DNA from: CAG-791 sp000431495
GTDB taxonomy: Bacteria; Bacillota; Clostridia; Lachnospirales; Lachnospiraceae
Length of the DNA: 64,000 bases
Assembly (NCBI GenBank): GCA_052117605.1
Contig: JBQKIT010000002.1
Direction: 5' to 3' (one strand)
Made by a program: the position numbers and the translations under genes. The notes beneath the pieces are model-generated. The model was not told the DNA's origin and made no database searches. It saw only the letters and a program-made list of their open reading frames with translations. Of the stretch, positions 51,325-59,823 are shown in pieces; within the stretch, counting starts at the first letter, position 1, and each line of letters begins with the position of its first letter.

Positions 51325-54300
51325 ATGAAAACATTACAGGAATCACAGGTAAGCCGAATGTATGAAGGACTGCAGGAAGAGCACGATGCCTGCGGAATCG
51401 GAACCATTGTCAACATCGACGGCCATCAGGATTATCAGGTTCTGGACGATGCACTTCATATCGTTGAGAAGCTGGAGCACCGCGCCGGCAAGGACGCAAC
51501 CGGAAAGGTTGGCGACGGCGTTGGTATTCTGACCCAGATCAGCCATAAGTTCTTCAGAAAAGCAGCGGCAGCAGCCGGAATTACGCTTGGCGGGGAGCGT
51601 GAGTATGGCGTCGGAATGTTCTTTTTTCCGAATGACAGCTTAAAGCGCACCTTCGCGATGCGAATGCTGGAGGTCATCACCAGAAAGGACGGACTGGAGT
51701 TCCTCGGCTGGAGAAAGGTACCGGTTCATCCGGAAATTCTGGGTGATCTGGCGAAGGACTCGATGCCCTGCATCATGCAGTGCTTTATCGGAAAGCCCGA
51801 GGATGTGGAAAAGGGAATCGAATTCGACCGGAGACTTTATGTGGTCCGCCGCGAGTTTGAACAGAGCAGTGAGGATACCTACATCTGCTCCTTATCCTCC
51901 AGAACCATCGTTTACAAGGGCATGTTCCTTGTCATGCAGCTTCGAAAGTTCTACGACGACCTGCAGGATCGGGATTATGAAACCGCGATTGCCATTGTGC
52001 ACTCCCGGTTCTCCACCAACACAACACCATCCTGGAACCGAGCACATCCGTACCGTATGATCGCGCATAACGGCGAGATCAATACCATCCGCGGCAACAG
52101 CGACCGTATGCTGGCCCGTGAGGAGACCATGTCCTCGCCGGTCATGGAGAAGGACATCGATAAGATTTTCCCGGTTATTGCGGAGAAGGGATCCGACTCT
52201 GCAATGCTGGACAACACGCTGGAATTCCTGTACATGAACGGGATGCCGCTTCCGCTTGCCATGATGGTAATCATACCGGAGCCGTGGAAGAACAACCGTT
52301 TCATGGAGCAGGACAAAAAGGATTTCTACCACTACTATGCAACAATGATGGAGCCATGGGACGGCCCTGCGGCGATCCTGTTCTCCGACGGCGATGTTGT
52401 GGGCGCAACGCTGGACCGCAACGGACTTCGTCCCTCCCGCTACTACATCACAGATGACAACCGTCTGATTCTGGCCTCGGAGGTCGGCGTTCTCGACATT
52501 GCACCGCAGCATATTGTGAAGAAGTCGCGCCTGGAGCCGGGCCGCATCCTTCTTGTGGATACGAAGCAGAAAAAGATCATTTCGGACGAGGAGTGCAAGA
52601 GCCTTTATGCAGGTCGTGAGCCGTACGGTGAGTGGCTGGACGGCAACCTGCTGCATCTGTCCGGACTTGCCATCCCGAACAAAAAAATACCGACCCACGA
52701 TCAGGAACTTCGCGACAAGCTCTATAAGGTTTTCGGCTACACCTACGAGGATGTGCGGGATGATATCCTTCCGATGGCAGAAAACGGCGTGGAGCCCACA
52801 GCCTCGATGGGACATGATGTTCCGCTTGCCGTGCTCTCCAGACAGCACCAGCTGCTGTTCAATTATTTCAAGCAGCTGTTTGCCCAGGTTACCAATCCCC
52901 CGATTGATTCCCTGCGTGAGAAGGTGGTCACGGATACCACGGTTTACATCGGTTCCGATGGAGACCTTCTGAATGAAAAGGCAGAGAACTGCCGTGTGCT
53001 GGAGGTCAATCATCCGATTCTGACCGGTGTGGATCTGATGAAGATCCGCTCCCTGGATCAGCCGGGCTTCCATACGGAAACCATTTCGCTTCTTTATTAC
53101 AAGAACACCTCTCTGGAGCGCGCGCTGGAGCAGCTGAACATCGCTGTGGACCGTGCGGCAGCGGAAGGGAAGAACATCATAATTCTGTCGGATCGCGGCG
53201 TGGATGAGAACCATGTGCCGATGCCGTCTCTTCTTGCCGTATCCTCCGTGGAGCAGCACCTGGTCCGGACGAAGAAAAGAACAAAGGTATCCATTGTTCT
53301 GGAATCCGGAGAGCCGAGAGATGTGCACCAGATTGCAACGCTTCTTGGCTTTGGCGCCCGTGCAATCAACCCGTATCTTGCCCATGAGTGCATTGCCGAG
53401 CTGATTGACAAGGGAATTCTGGACAAGGATTATCATACGGCCATCGAGGATTACAACAAGGCGCTTCTCTCCGGTGTCGTGAAGATTGCAGCGAAAATGG
53501 GAATTTCCACCGTTCAGTCCTACCAGTCTGCGCGCATCTTTGAGGCAGTGGGGCTTTCGAAGGAGGTCATCGACCGCTATTTTACCGGAACGGTTTCCAG
53601 AGTCGGCGGAATCGGTATCCGGGAAATTGAGGAGGGGGTTGCCTTCCGTCATGATCATGCCTTTGATCCGCTGGGACTTGGAACGGATACTAAGCTCGAC
53701 AGCGTCGGCTTCCATTATTTAAGAAGCGGCAAGGACAAGGAGGACCATCTTTACAATCCGGAGACCATCATCAACCTGCAGCAGGCAGTCCGGAAGGGCG
53801 ATTATGCACAGTTTAAGACGTATACCGGGATGGTGGATGACAGCAAGCGCCCGCACACGCTTCGCGGCCTGATGGATTTTGTCCCGCGGAATCCTCCGGT
53901 TCCGATCGAAGAGGTGGAGCCGGTTGAGGAAATCGTAAAGCGTTTCAAAACAGGTGCGATGTCCTACGGCTCAATTTCGCAGGAAGCGCATGAGACGATG
54001 GCAATCGCCATGAACCGCCTTGGCGGAAAGTCCAATACCGGCGAGGGCGGCGAGGACCCGTCAAGATTCGGAACGGAGCGGAATTCTGCCATCAAGCAGG
54101 TGGCCTCCGGCCGCTTCGGAGTAACCTCGGAATATCTGAACAGCGCCGTGGAGATCCAGATCAAAATGGCACAGGGCGCAAAGCCCGGTGAAGGCGGCCA
54201 CCTTCCCGGAAAGAAGGTCTATCCGTGGGTTGCAAGAACCCGTTATTCCACGCCCGGCGTTTCTCTGATTTCGCCGCCGCCGCACCATGACATTTATTCG

Positions 54301-55971
54301 ATCGAGGATCTGGCACAGCTGATCTATGACCTGAAGAATGCAAACCGTTATGCAAGAATTGCCGTGAAGCTGGTTTCGGAAGCAGGTGTCGGCACGATCG
54401 CAAGCGGCGTGGCAAAGGCAGGTGCCCAGGTCATTCTGATTTCCGGCTATGACGGAGGAACGGGAGCTGCTCCGGTTTCTTCCATTCACAATGCCGGACT
54501 TCCGTGGGAGCTCGGCGTTGCGGAGGCACATCAGTCCCTCCTGAAGAATGGTCTTCGCGACCGCGTCTGCATTGAGACGGACGGCAAGCTTATGAGCGGC
54601 CGGGATGTCGCAATTGCAGCCCTCCTTGGAGCGGAGGAATTCGGCTTTGCGACGGCACCGCTTGTCTGCATGGGCTGCATGATGATGCGTGTGTGCAGCA
54701 AGGATACCTGCCCTGTCGGCATTGCAACGCAGAACGAAGCGCTGCGCAGACGTTTTGCCGGAAAGCCGGAATACGTCATGAACTTCATGCGGTTCATTGC
54801 GGAGGAGCTTCGCGAGATCATGGCTTCCCTTGGCTTCCGAAGTGTGGCGGAAATGGTTGGCCGCACCGACTGCCTGAAGAAGAAGGACAACCTGATCACG
54901 GAACGCGCAGAGGAGGTGGATCTCTCCGGAATCCTGAATCCTTCCTATGCACATGCGGAGCATTCGCATTTTGACAGGGAGCACATTTATGACTTCCATC
55001 TTGAGAAAACAAAGGATGAAGCGGTTCTGCTTCCTGCCTTTACCGAGACTCTGAAGAAGGCACAGATTGAGGTACCCAAGGCGGACCCTCTGGCGGTGAC
55101 AACGTATGCGGGAACCGGAAAGGGACCTGCGCTTCGCACCGAGGTGGAGAAGAAGAGCGCGGCCTCAAAGGCGGAAAAGATGACGGTGTCACTTAAGGTG
55201 TCCAGCACAGACCGGTCCTTCGGAACCATTCTCGGATCGGACATCACCAGAGTGTTCGGCAGCAATCTTGCAGAGGATACCTTCGTGGTGAATGCGGAAG
55301 GCGGCGGCGGACAGTCCTTTGGAGCCTTTATTCCGAAGGGACTTACCATCCGGCTTACGGGGGATGCAAACGATGGCTTCGGAAAGGGACTCTCCGGAGG
55401 AAAGCTGGTTGTGGTTCCTGCCGGGGATTCTCCGTTCCGGGCATCGGAGAATATCATTGTCGGCAACGTGGCACTGTACGGAGCAACGGCAGGAAAGGCC
55501 TACATCTGCGGCATTGCCGGTGAGCGCTTCTGCGTGAGAAATTCCGGTGCGGTTGCAGTAGCGGAGGGCTGCGGCGACCATGGCCTTGAGTATATGACGG
55601 GAGGACGGGCAGTCATCCTTGGACCTACCGGCAAAAACTTCGCAGCAGGTATGTCAGGCGGAATCGCATATGTTCTCGACCGGGATCACACGCTGTATCG
55701 CCGGATGAACAAGGATATGGATTCTCTTCAGGAAGTGACGGATAAGTATGACATTGCGGAGCTGAAGGAGATTCTGAGCGATTATGTAAAAGAGACGGGC
55801 TCGAAGCTTGCGTCTGAGATTCTGGAGAACTTTGGCAGTGCGATTTCGGATTTCAAGAAGATCGTTCCGAATGATTATCAGAAGATGCTGGCTGCAATCA
55901 GCAAATATGAGGAGCAGGGCATATCGCATGACAATGCGGTCCTGGAAGCATTTGAGGAGGTGACCGCATAA
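51325..55971 (+). CDS. gltB: Glutamate synthase large subunit
   Basis: A 1548-residue GltB. A short propeptide ends before Cys22 (HDACGIG), the expected N-terminal nucleophile of the glutaminase domain. The FMN-binding synthase domain (GGKSNTGEGGED, ISGYDGGTGAAP) follows, with the 3Fe-4S cysteines in CMMMRVCSKDTCPVGIATQ near residue 1115. The C-terminal GXGXG beta-helix domain has GGGGQSFGAF and GGKLVVVP. It makes two glutamates from glutamine and 2-oxoglutarate with electrons from GltD. Its ribosome binding site is weak (GAGAG). It overlaps gltD by one base. Confidence 0.96.
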   Translation: MKTLQESQVSRMYEGLQEEHDACGIGTIVNIDGHQDYQVLDDALHIVEKLEHRAGKDATGKVGDGVGILTQISHKFFRKAAAAAGITLGGEREYGVGMFFFPNDSLKRTFAMRMLEVITRKDGLEFLGWRKVPVHPEILGDLAKDSMPCIMQCFIGKPEDVEKGIEFDRRLYVVRREFEQSSEDTYICSLSSRTIVYKGMFLVMQLRKFYDDLQDRDYETAIAIVHSRFSTNTTPSWNRAHPYRMIAHNGEINTIRGNSDRMLAREETMSSPVMEKDIDKIFPVIAEKGSDSAMLDNTLEFLYMNGMPLPLAMMVIIPEPWKNNRFMEQDKKDFYHYYATMMEPWDGPAAILFSDGDVVGATLDRNGLRPSRYYITDDNRLILASEVGVLDIAPQHIVKKSRLEPGRILLVDTKQKKIISDEECKSLYAGREPYGEWLDGNLLHLSGLAIPNKKIPTHDQELRDKLYKVFGYTYEDVRDDILPMAENGVEPTASMGHDVPLAVLSRQHQLLFNYFKQLFAQVTNPPIDSLREKVVTDTTVYIGSDGDLLNEKAENCRVLEVNHPILTGVDLMKIRSLDQPGFHTETISLLYYKNTSLERALEQLNIAVDRAAAEGKNIIILSDRGVDENHVPMPSLLAVSSVEQHLVRTKKRTKVSIVLESGEPRDVHQIATLLGFGARAINPYLAHECIAELIDKGILDKDYHTAIEDYNKALLSGVVKIAAKMGISTVQSYQSARIFEAVGLSKEVIDRYFTGTVSRVGGIGIREIEEGVAFRHDHAFDPLGLGTDTKLDSVGFHYLRSGKDKEDHLYNPETIINLQQAVRKGDYAQFKTYTGMVDDSKRPHTLRGLMDFVPRNPPVPIEEVEPVEEIVKRFKTGAMSYGSISQEAHETMAIAMNRLGGKSNTGEGGEDPSRFGTERNSAIKQVASGRFGVTSEYLNSAVEIQIKMAQGAKPGEGGHLPGKKVYPWVARTRYSTPGVSLISPPPHHDIYSIEDLAQLIYDLKNANRYARIAVKLVSEAGVGTIASGVAKAGAQVILISGYDGGTGAAPVSSIHNAGLPWELGVAEAHQSLLKNGLRDRVCIETDGKLMSGRDVAIAALLGAEEFGFATAPLVCMGCMMMRVCSKDTCPVGIATQNEALRRRFAGKPEYVMNFMRFIAEELREIMASLGFRSVAEMVGRTDCLKKKDNLITERAEEVDLSGILNPSYAHAEHSHFDREHIYDFHLEKTKDEAVLLPAFTETLKKAQIEVPKADPLAVTTYAGTGKGPALRTEVEKKSAASKAEKMTVSLKVSSTDRSFGTILGSDITRVFGSNLAEDTFVVNAEGGGGQSFGAFIPKGLTIRLTGDANDGFGKGLSGGKLVVVPAGDSPFRASENIIVGNVALYGATAGKAYICGIAGERFCVRNSGAVAVAEGCGDHGLEYMTGGRAVILGPTGKNFAAGMSGGIAYVLDRDHTLYRRMNKDMDSLQEVTDKYDIAELKEILSDYVKETGSKLASEILENFGSAISDFKKIVPNDYQKMLAAISKYEEQGISHDNAVLEAFEEVTA

Positions 55972-57506
55972 TGGGCAAGCCGACTGGATTTCTGGAATTT
56001 GAACGTAAGAATAACCCGGACGTTCCGGTAGAGGAGCGTCTTACGAATTTTAAAGAGTTTCATCGTCCCCTTTCCGAGGAGGAAAGGAAAAAGCAGGGAG
56101 CGCGCTGCATGAACTGCGGCGTTCCGCTGTGCCAGTCTGCGATGAAGCTCTCCGGGATGGTGACCGGGTGTCCGCTGCACAATCTGATTCCGGAATGGAA
56201 TGACCAGATCTATCACGGACATGATGAGCATGCATTTTCCCGCCTGATCAAGACGAGCAATTTTCCGGAGTTTACCGGAAGAGTGTGTCCTGCACTGTGC
56301 GAGAAGGCGTGCATCAACGGTGAGTACGGAGAACCGGTTACGGTTCATGACAATGAGCTTTTTGTGATTGAGACTGCATATGCAAACGGATTTATCAAGC
56401 CGAGAATCCCTGCGATTCGAAGCGGCAAGAGGGTTGCTGTCATCGGCAGCGGTCCGTCCGGACTTGCGGCAGCGGATGAGCTCAATCACAGAGGTCATCT
56501 CGTTACAGTTTATGAAAGAGAGAACCGGATCGGCGGGCTTCTCATGTATGGGATTCCTAACATGAAGCTCGATAAGAGCGTCATTTACCGCCGCCAGAAG
56601 CTGATGGAAGCAGAGGGCGTGGAATTTAAAACCGGTGTGAATGTCGGCGAGGATATCTCCGCCAAGGAGCTTCTGGATTCCTATGATGCTGTGGTTCTTG
56701 CCTGCGGCGCCAAGGAGGCACGCTCCCTTGCCGGTGCGGATCCGAACGAAATCAAGGGCATTTATTACGCAGTGGACTTCCTGACCTCCACAACCAGAAG
56801 CCTTCTGGATCAGGGACTCGATCCGGAGACCGGAAGCTGGAAGAATTCGGATTCCAGAGACGTGGAGACGTTTCTGAAGGGTAAGGATTTCATCAGTGCA
56901 AAAGGTAAGAATGTGGTAGTGGTCGGCGGAGGTGATACCGGCAATGACTGCATCGGCACGGTGATCCGGCACGGCTGTAAGTCGGTGACAGCTCTGGAGA
57001 TGATGCCAAAGCCCCCGGCAGAACGGGCAGAATCCAATCCCTGGCCGGAGTGGCCGAAGGTTCAGAAGACCGATTATGGCCACGAAGAGGCCATTGACCG
57101 ATTTGGTCATGATCCTCGCGTCTATGAAACCACGGTCAAGGAGTTTCATACCAATAAGAAGGGGGAGCTCAAGGAGATCGTGACGGCGAAGGTCCGCTTC
57201 GAGAACCGGAAAATGATGCTCGTTGAGGGCTCGGAGAAGACAATCCCCTGTGATCTTCTTCTGATTGCTGCCGGCTTTACCGGTGCACAGAAGTATACGG
57301 CAGCTGCCTTTGGCGTAGAGCTGACGGAGAGAAACGTTGTAAAAACGGCAGAAGATGCTTATGCAACCAATGTGCCGAAGGTCTTCACAGCCGGAGATAT
57401 GCATCGCGGCCAGTCGCTCGTTGTCTGGGCGGTAGCGGAGGGAAGACACTGCGCACATGATGTCGATGAATTCCTGATGGGATATTCCAACATGCGCGAA
57501 GCGTAA
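55971..57506 (+). CDS. gltD: Glutamate synthase small subunit
   Basis: A 511-residue NAD(P)H-dependent FAD protein that feeds electrons to GltB. N-terminal cysteines for two 4Fe-4S clusters are in CMNCGVPLCQ, GCPLHNLIPEWND and CPALCEKAC. VAVIGSGPSGLAAADELNHR is the FAD Rossmann motif and VVVVGGGDTGNDCIGTV the NAD(P)H one. The ATG shares its A with the gltB stop codon and uses GAGGAGG. It is followed by a separate promoter for amt. Confidence 0.96.
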   Translation: MGKPTGFLEFERKNNPDVPVEERLTNFKEFHRPLSEEERKKQGARCMNCGVPLCQSAMKLSGMVTGCPLHNLIPEWNDQIYHGHDEHAFSRLIKTSNFPEFTGRVCPALCEKACINGEYGEPVTVHDNELFVIETAYANGFIKPRIPAIRSGKRVAVIGSGPSGLAAADELNHRGHLVTVYERENRIGGLLMYGIPNMKLDKSVIYRRQKLMEAEGVEFKTGVNVGEDISAKELLDSYDAVVLACGAKEARSLAGADPNEIKGIYYAVDFLTSTTRSLLDQGLDPETGSWKNSDSRDVETFLKGKDFISAKGKNVVVVGGGDTGNDCIGTVIRHGCKSVTALEMMPKPPAERAESNPWPEWPKVQKTDYGHEEAIDRFGHDPRVYETTVKEFHTNKKGELKEIVTAKVRFENRKMMLVEGSEKTIPCDLLLIAAGFTGAQKYTAAAFGVELTERNVVKTAEDAYATNVPKVFTAGDMHRGQSLVVWAVAEGRHCAHDVDEFLMGYSNMREA

Positions 57507-57565
57507 GAAGCGGAATCTCACAAACAGAGTGTGAAATCAAAGGGATTTTTCGTGAATTTTGAGAC

Positions 57566-57594
57566 TTGCATCGAATTGTATGCAAGTATACAAT
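57566..57594 (+). promoter_or_regulatory. Promoter of the amt-PII gene inside overlapping palindromes
   Basis: TTGCAT (57566-57571), 17 bp, TACAAT (57589-57594). CTTGCAT (57565-57571) is inverted at 57580-57586 and ATTGTAT (57575-57581) at 57588-57594, so a dimeric regulator could cover both promoter hexamers. Confidence 0.6.
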
Positions 57595-57608
57595 AACGGA
57601 TATCTTAA

Positions 57609-57702
57609 AGAGCTGTGATGCTCTGCAGGAATTTCATCAGAAGGAATAACGTCAGCAAAGGAGCTGAGATCCGGAGTACCTCCGGGTTTCGGCTCCTTTT
57701 TT
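57609..57702 (+). promoter_or_regulatory. amt-PII leader: two hairpins and overlapping terminator (ANTAR-type)
   Basis: The first hairpin is AGAGC-TGTGAT-GCTCT (57609-57624), a hexaloop with G4 but U1. The second is TCAGC-AAAGGA-GCTGA (57652-57667), loop A1/G4. The loop and right arm of the second also form the 5' arm of a terminator, AAAGGAGC (57657-57664) with GCTCCTTT near 57692-57699, inner CCGGAG/CTCCGG, then a T-run. Antitermination by an ANTAR protein would couple ammonium uptake to nitrogen status. Confidence 0.72.
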
Positions 57703-57772
57703 GTCTGATCACGGACAAGTTTGATCTTTGATGATTCTTTGCAGATGAGAACGCAGCGAGAGAGGAGAGAGT

Positions 57773-59524
57773 ATGGAAATCAATGTAAGTACTGTTGCAT
57801 GGGTACTCATCGCTTCGGCGCTGATCTATTTCATGCAGGCTGGGTTTGCACTATGTGAGGCCGGTTTGACGAGGGCCAAGAACACCGGCAACATCCTGAT
57901 GAAGAACATGATGGACTTCTGCATCGGAACGCCCTGCTACTGGCTGGTAGGCTTCGGCCTGATGTTCGGAAGCACAGCTCCCATCATCGGATGCCTGGAT
58001 CCGTTGATTCAAGGCACCTACGATGCCACGAACAGCGTGGTTCCGCAGACCATGCCGCTTTGGTGCTATGTCATCTTCCAGACGGTGTTCTGTGCAACGG
58101 CAGCAACCATCGTTTCCGGATCCATGGCAGAGCGGACGAATTTCAAGGCCTACTGCGTCTATTCCGCAATCATTTCCCTTCTGGTCTATCCGATCGGCGG
58201 ACACTGGGCATGGGGCGGCGGCTGGCTGTCCATCCTTGGCTTCCACGATTTTGCAGGCTCTGCAGTTGTTCATAACGTCGGCGGCGTGATTGCCTGCCTC
58301 GGCGCAGCAATGTTAGGACCCCGTATCGGCAAGTATGACAAGAACGGAAAGGCAAAGGCAATCCCCGGTCATAACCTGACGGCAGCAGCACTCGGCGTAT
58401 TTATTCTCTGGTTCTGCTGGTTTGGCTTCAACGGCGGCTCAACGGCAGCGATGGCTACCGCAGACGATGCCATCAATGCCTCCAATGCCTTTATGACAAC
58501 GAACCTTGCTGCGGCGGTTGCAACCTGTGTCACGATGGTTTTCACCTGGGTTCGTTACGGAAAGCCTGATGTCTCCATGACACTCAACGGTGCACTGGCC
58601 GGTCTTGTGGCAATCACGGCAGGCTGCGACTGTGTAAGCCCGGTAGGTGCCTTCTTCATCGGAGTGGTCGCCGGCTTCCTGGTGGTTCTTTCCGTTGAGT
58701 TTTTTGATAACATCGCCAAGATTGATGATCCGGTCGGCGCAGTTTCTGTTCATATGGCGAACGGCATCTGGGGCACCATTGCAGTTGGTCTGTTCTCAAC
58801 CGGTGCGGACGGCGTCGGAAAGGGACTTTTTTACGGCGGCGGCGTTTCCCAGCTTGGCGTACAGGTCCTTGGAATTATCGCCATCGATGCATATGTTCTT
58901 GTGGTAATGTTCATTGCCTTCAAGATCATCGACAAGACGATTGGTCTGCGTGTTCCCGCTCAGGTGGAAATTGACGGACTTGATATCCATGAGCATGGCC
59001 TTGCAAGCGCTTATTCCGGCTTTGCCATTGCGGATATTACCAACATGGATATGGACATCAATGACAACACAGATCTTGGTGAGGAGGATGTGACCAGGGC
59101 CTCTGAGGCGCAGCAGAACGCTGCCGTCAAGGTGGTGCAGGAGCCTGCACTGGTTCCTTCGCTGGATACCGGCATGCACAAGATTTCCATTATCTGCCGT
59201 CTGTCGAAGTTTGATGAGCTGAAGAAGGCACTGAATGAGCTTGGTGTAACCGGCATGACCATGACGCAGGTGATGGGCTGCGGCATTCAGAAGGGCTCTA
59301 ACGAACGCTATCGCGGTGCAATTGTGGATTCCACTCTTCTTCCGAAGGTAAAGGTTGAGGTGATCGTTTCCAAGATTCCGGTAGAAAAGGTCATCGCGGC
59401 AGCGAAGAAGACTCTGTATACCGGTCACATCGGAGATGGCAAGATCTTCGTCTACAACGTAGCGAAGGTCGTCAAGGTCCGCACCGGCGAAGAGGACTTC
59501 GCGGCACTTCAGGACGTGGAATAA
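57773..59524 (+). CDS. amt: Ammonium transporter fused to a C-terminal PII domain
   Basis: A 583-residue fusion. Residues 1-410 are an Amt channel with eleven helices: FMQAGFALCEAGLTRAKNTGN, GHWAWGGGW, AGSAVVHNVGG, FGFNGGSTAA and HMANGIWGTIA carry the gating and twin-His residues. A linker of about 55 residues follows. Residues 468-583 are a PII (GlnB/GlnK) domain with T-loop QKGSNERYRG, including Tyr513 at the classical uridylylation position, and GHIGDGKIFV near the end. PII normally blocks Amt from the cytoplasm; here the regulator is tethered. GAGAGGAGAG precedes the ATG. Confidence 0.93.
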   Translation: MEINVSTVAWVLIASALIYFMQAGFALCEAGLTRAKNTGNILMKNMMDFCIGTPCYWLVGFGLMFGSTAPIIGCLDPLIQGTYDATNSVVPQTMPLWCYVIFQTVFCATAATIVSGSMAERTNFKAYCVYSAIISLLVYPIGGHWAWGGGWLSILGFHDFAGSAVVHNVGGVIACLGAAMLGPRIGKYDKNGKAKAIPGHNLTAAALGVFILWFCWFGFNGGSTAAMATADDAINASNAFMTTNLAAAVATCVTMVFTWVRYGKPDVSMTLNGALAGLVAITAGCDCVSPVGAFFIGVVAGFLVVLSVEFFDNIAKIDDPVGAVSVHMANGIWGTIAVGLFSTGADGVGKGLFYGGGVSQLGVQVLGIIAIDAYVLVVMFIAFKIIDKTIGLRVPAQVEIDGLDIHEHGLASAYSGFAIADITNMDMDINDNTDLGEEDVTRASEAQQNAAVKVVQEPALVPSLDTGMHKISIICRLSKFDELKKALNELGVTGMTMTQVMGCGIQKGSNERYRGAIVDSTLLPKVKVEVIVSKIPVEKVIAAAKKTLYTGHIGDGKIFVYNVAKVVKVRTGEEDFAALQDVE

Positions 59525-59536
59525 AATATCTTTCAT

Positions 59537-59577
59537 AAAGGGCAGCTGCGCAAACCTTCCTCCGCGTGGCTGCCCTT
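59537..59577 (+). terminator. Terminator of the amt-PII gene
   Basis: AAAGGGCAGC (59537-59546) pairs with GCTGCCCTT (59569-59577), followed by CCTTTG. It begins 13 bp after the stop codon. Confidence 0.7.
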
Positions 59578-59623
59578 CCTTTGTGTGCGATGTGAGCGGA
59601 TATCACAAATTTCATGAAAAAAG

Positions 59624-59741
59624 TTCTTTACAGGAAAAGGATACCGGGTGTATCCTTGCAACATATTTTTGTGATATGCAGGTGACAAGGGCGTCAGCTG
59701 AAACGGAGGGATTTGTTTCAGGGATCTTTGTCACCTTTTTT
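59624..59741 (+). promoter_or_regulatory. Dual ANTAR-type hairpin leader of pyrG-glnA-antar
   Basis: First hairpin TTCTTT-ACAGGA-AAAGGA (59624-59641, one wobble pair) and second hairpin TGAC-AAGGGC-GTCA (59683-59696) both have hexaloops with A1 and G4. The left arm of the second lies in GGTGACAA (59681-59688), which otherwise pairs with TTGTCACC (59728-59735) followed by six T, a terminator. This is the full two-hairpin antitermination layout known for EutV-type ANTAR proteins. The operon itself ends with an ANTAR gene. Confidence 0.78.
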
Positions 59742-59823
59742 GTATTCACCCGGCCGGTAAGGAGAGTGCAGCGGACCTTTCCCTGCGAGGATGACCGGAG
59801 AGAAACCTTTGAAGGAGGAGAAT

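Noticed and set aside
59591..59607. TGTGA-N7-TCACA resembling a CRP site, with part of it resembling the lac operator (GTGAGCGGATA).
   Set aside because: CRP sites have a 6-bp spacer, Clostridia rarely use a CRP of that type, and there is no lac-like gene. The similarity is best explained by chance.
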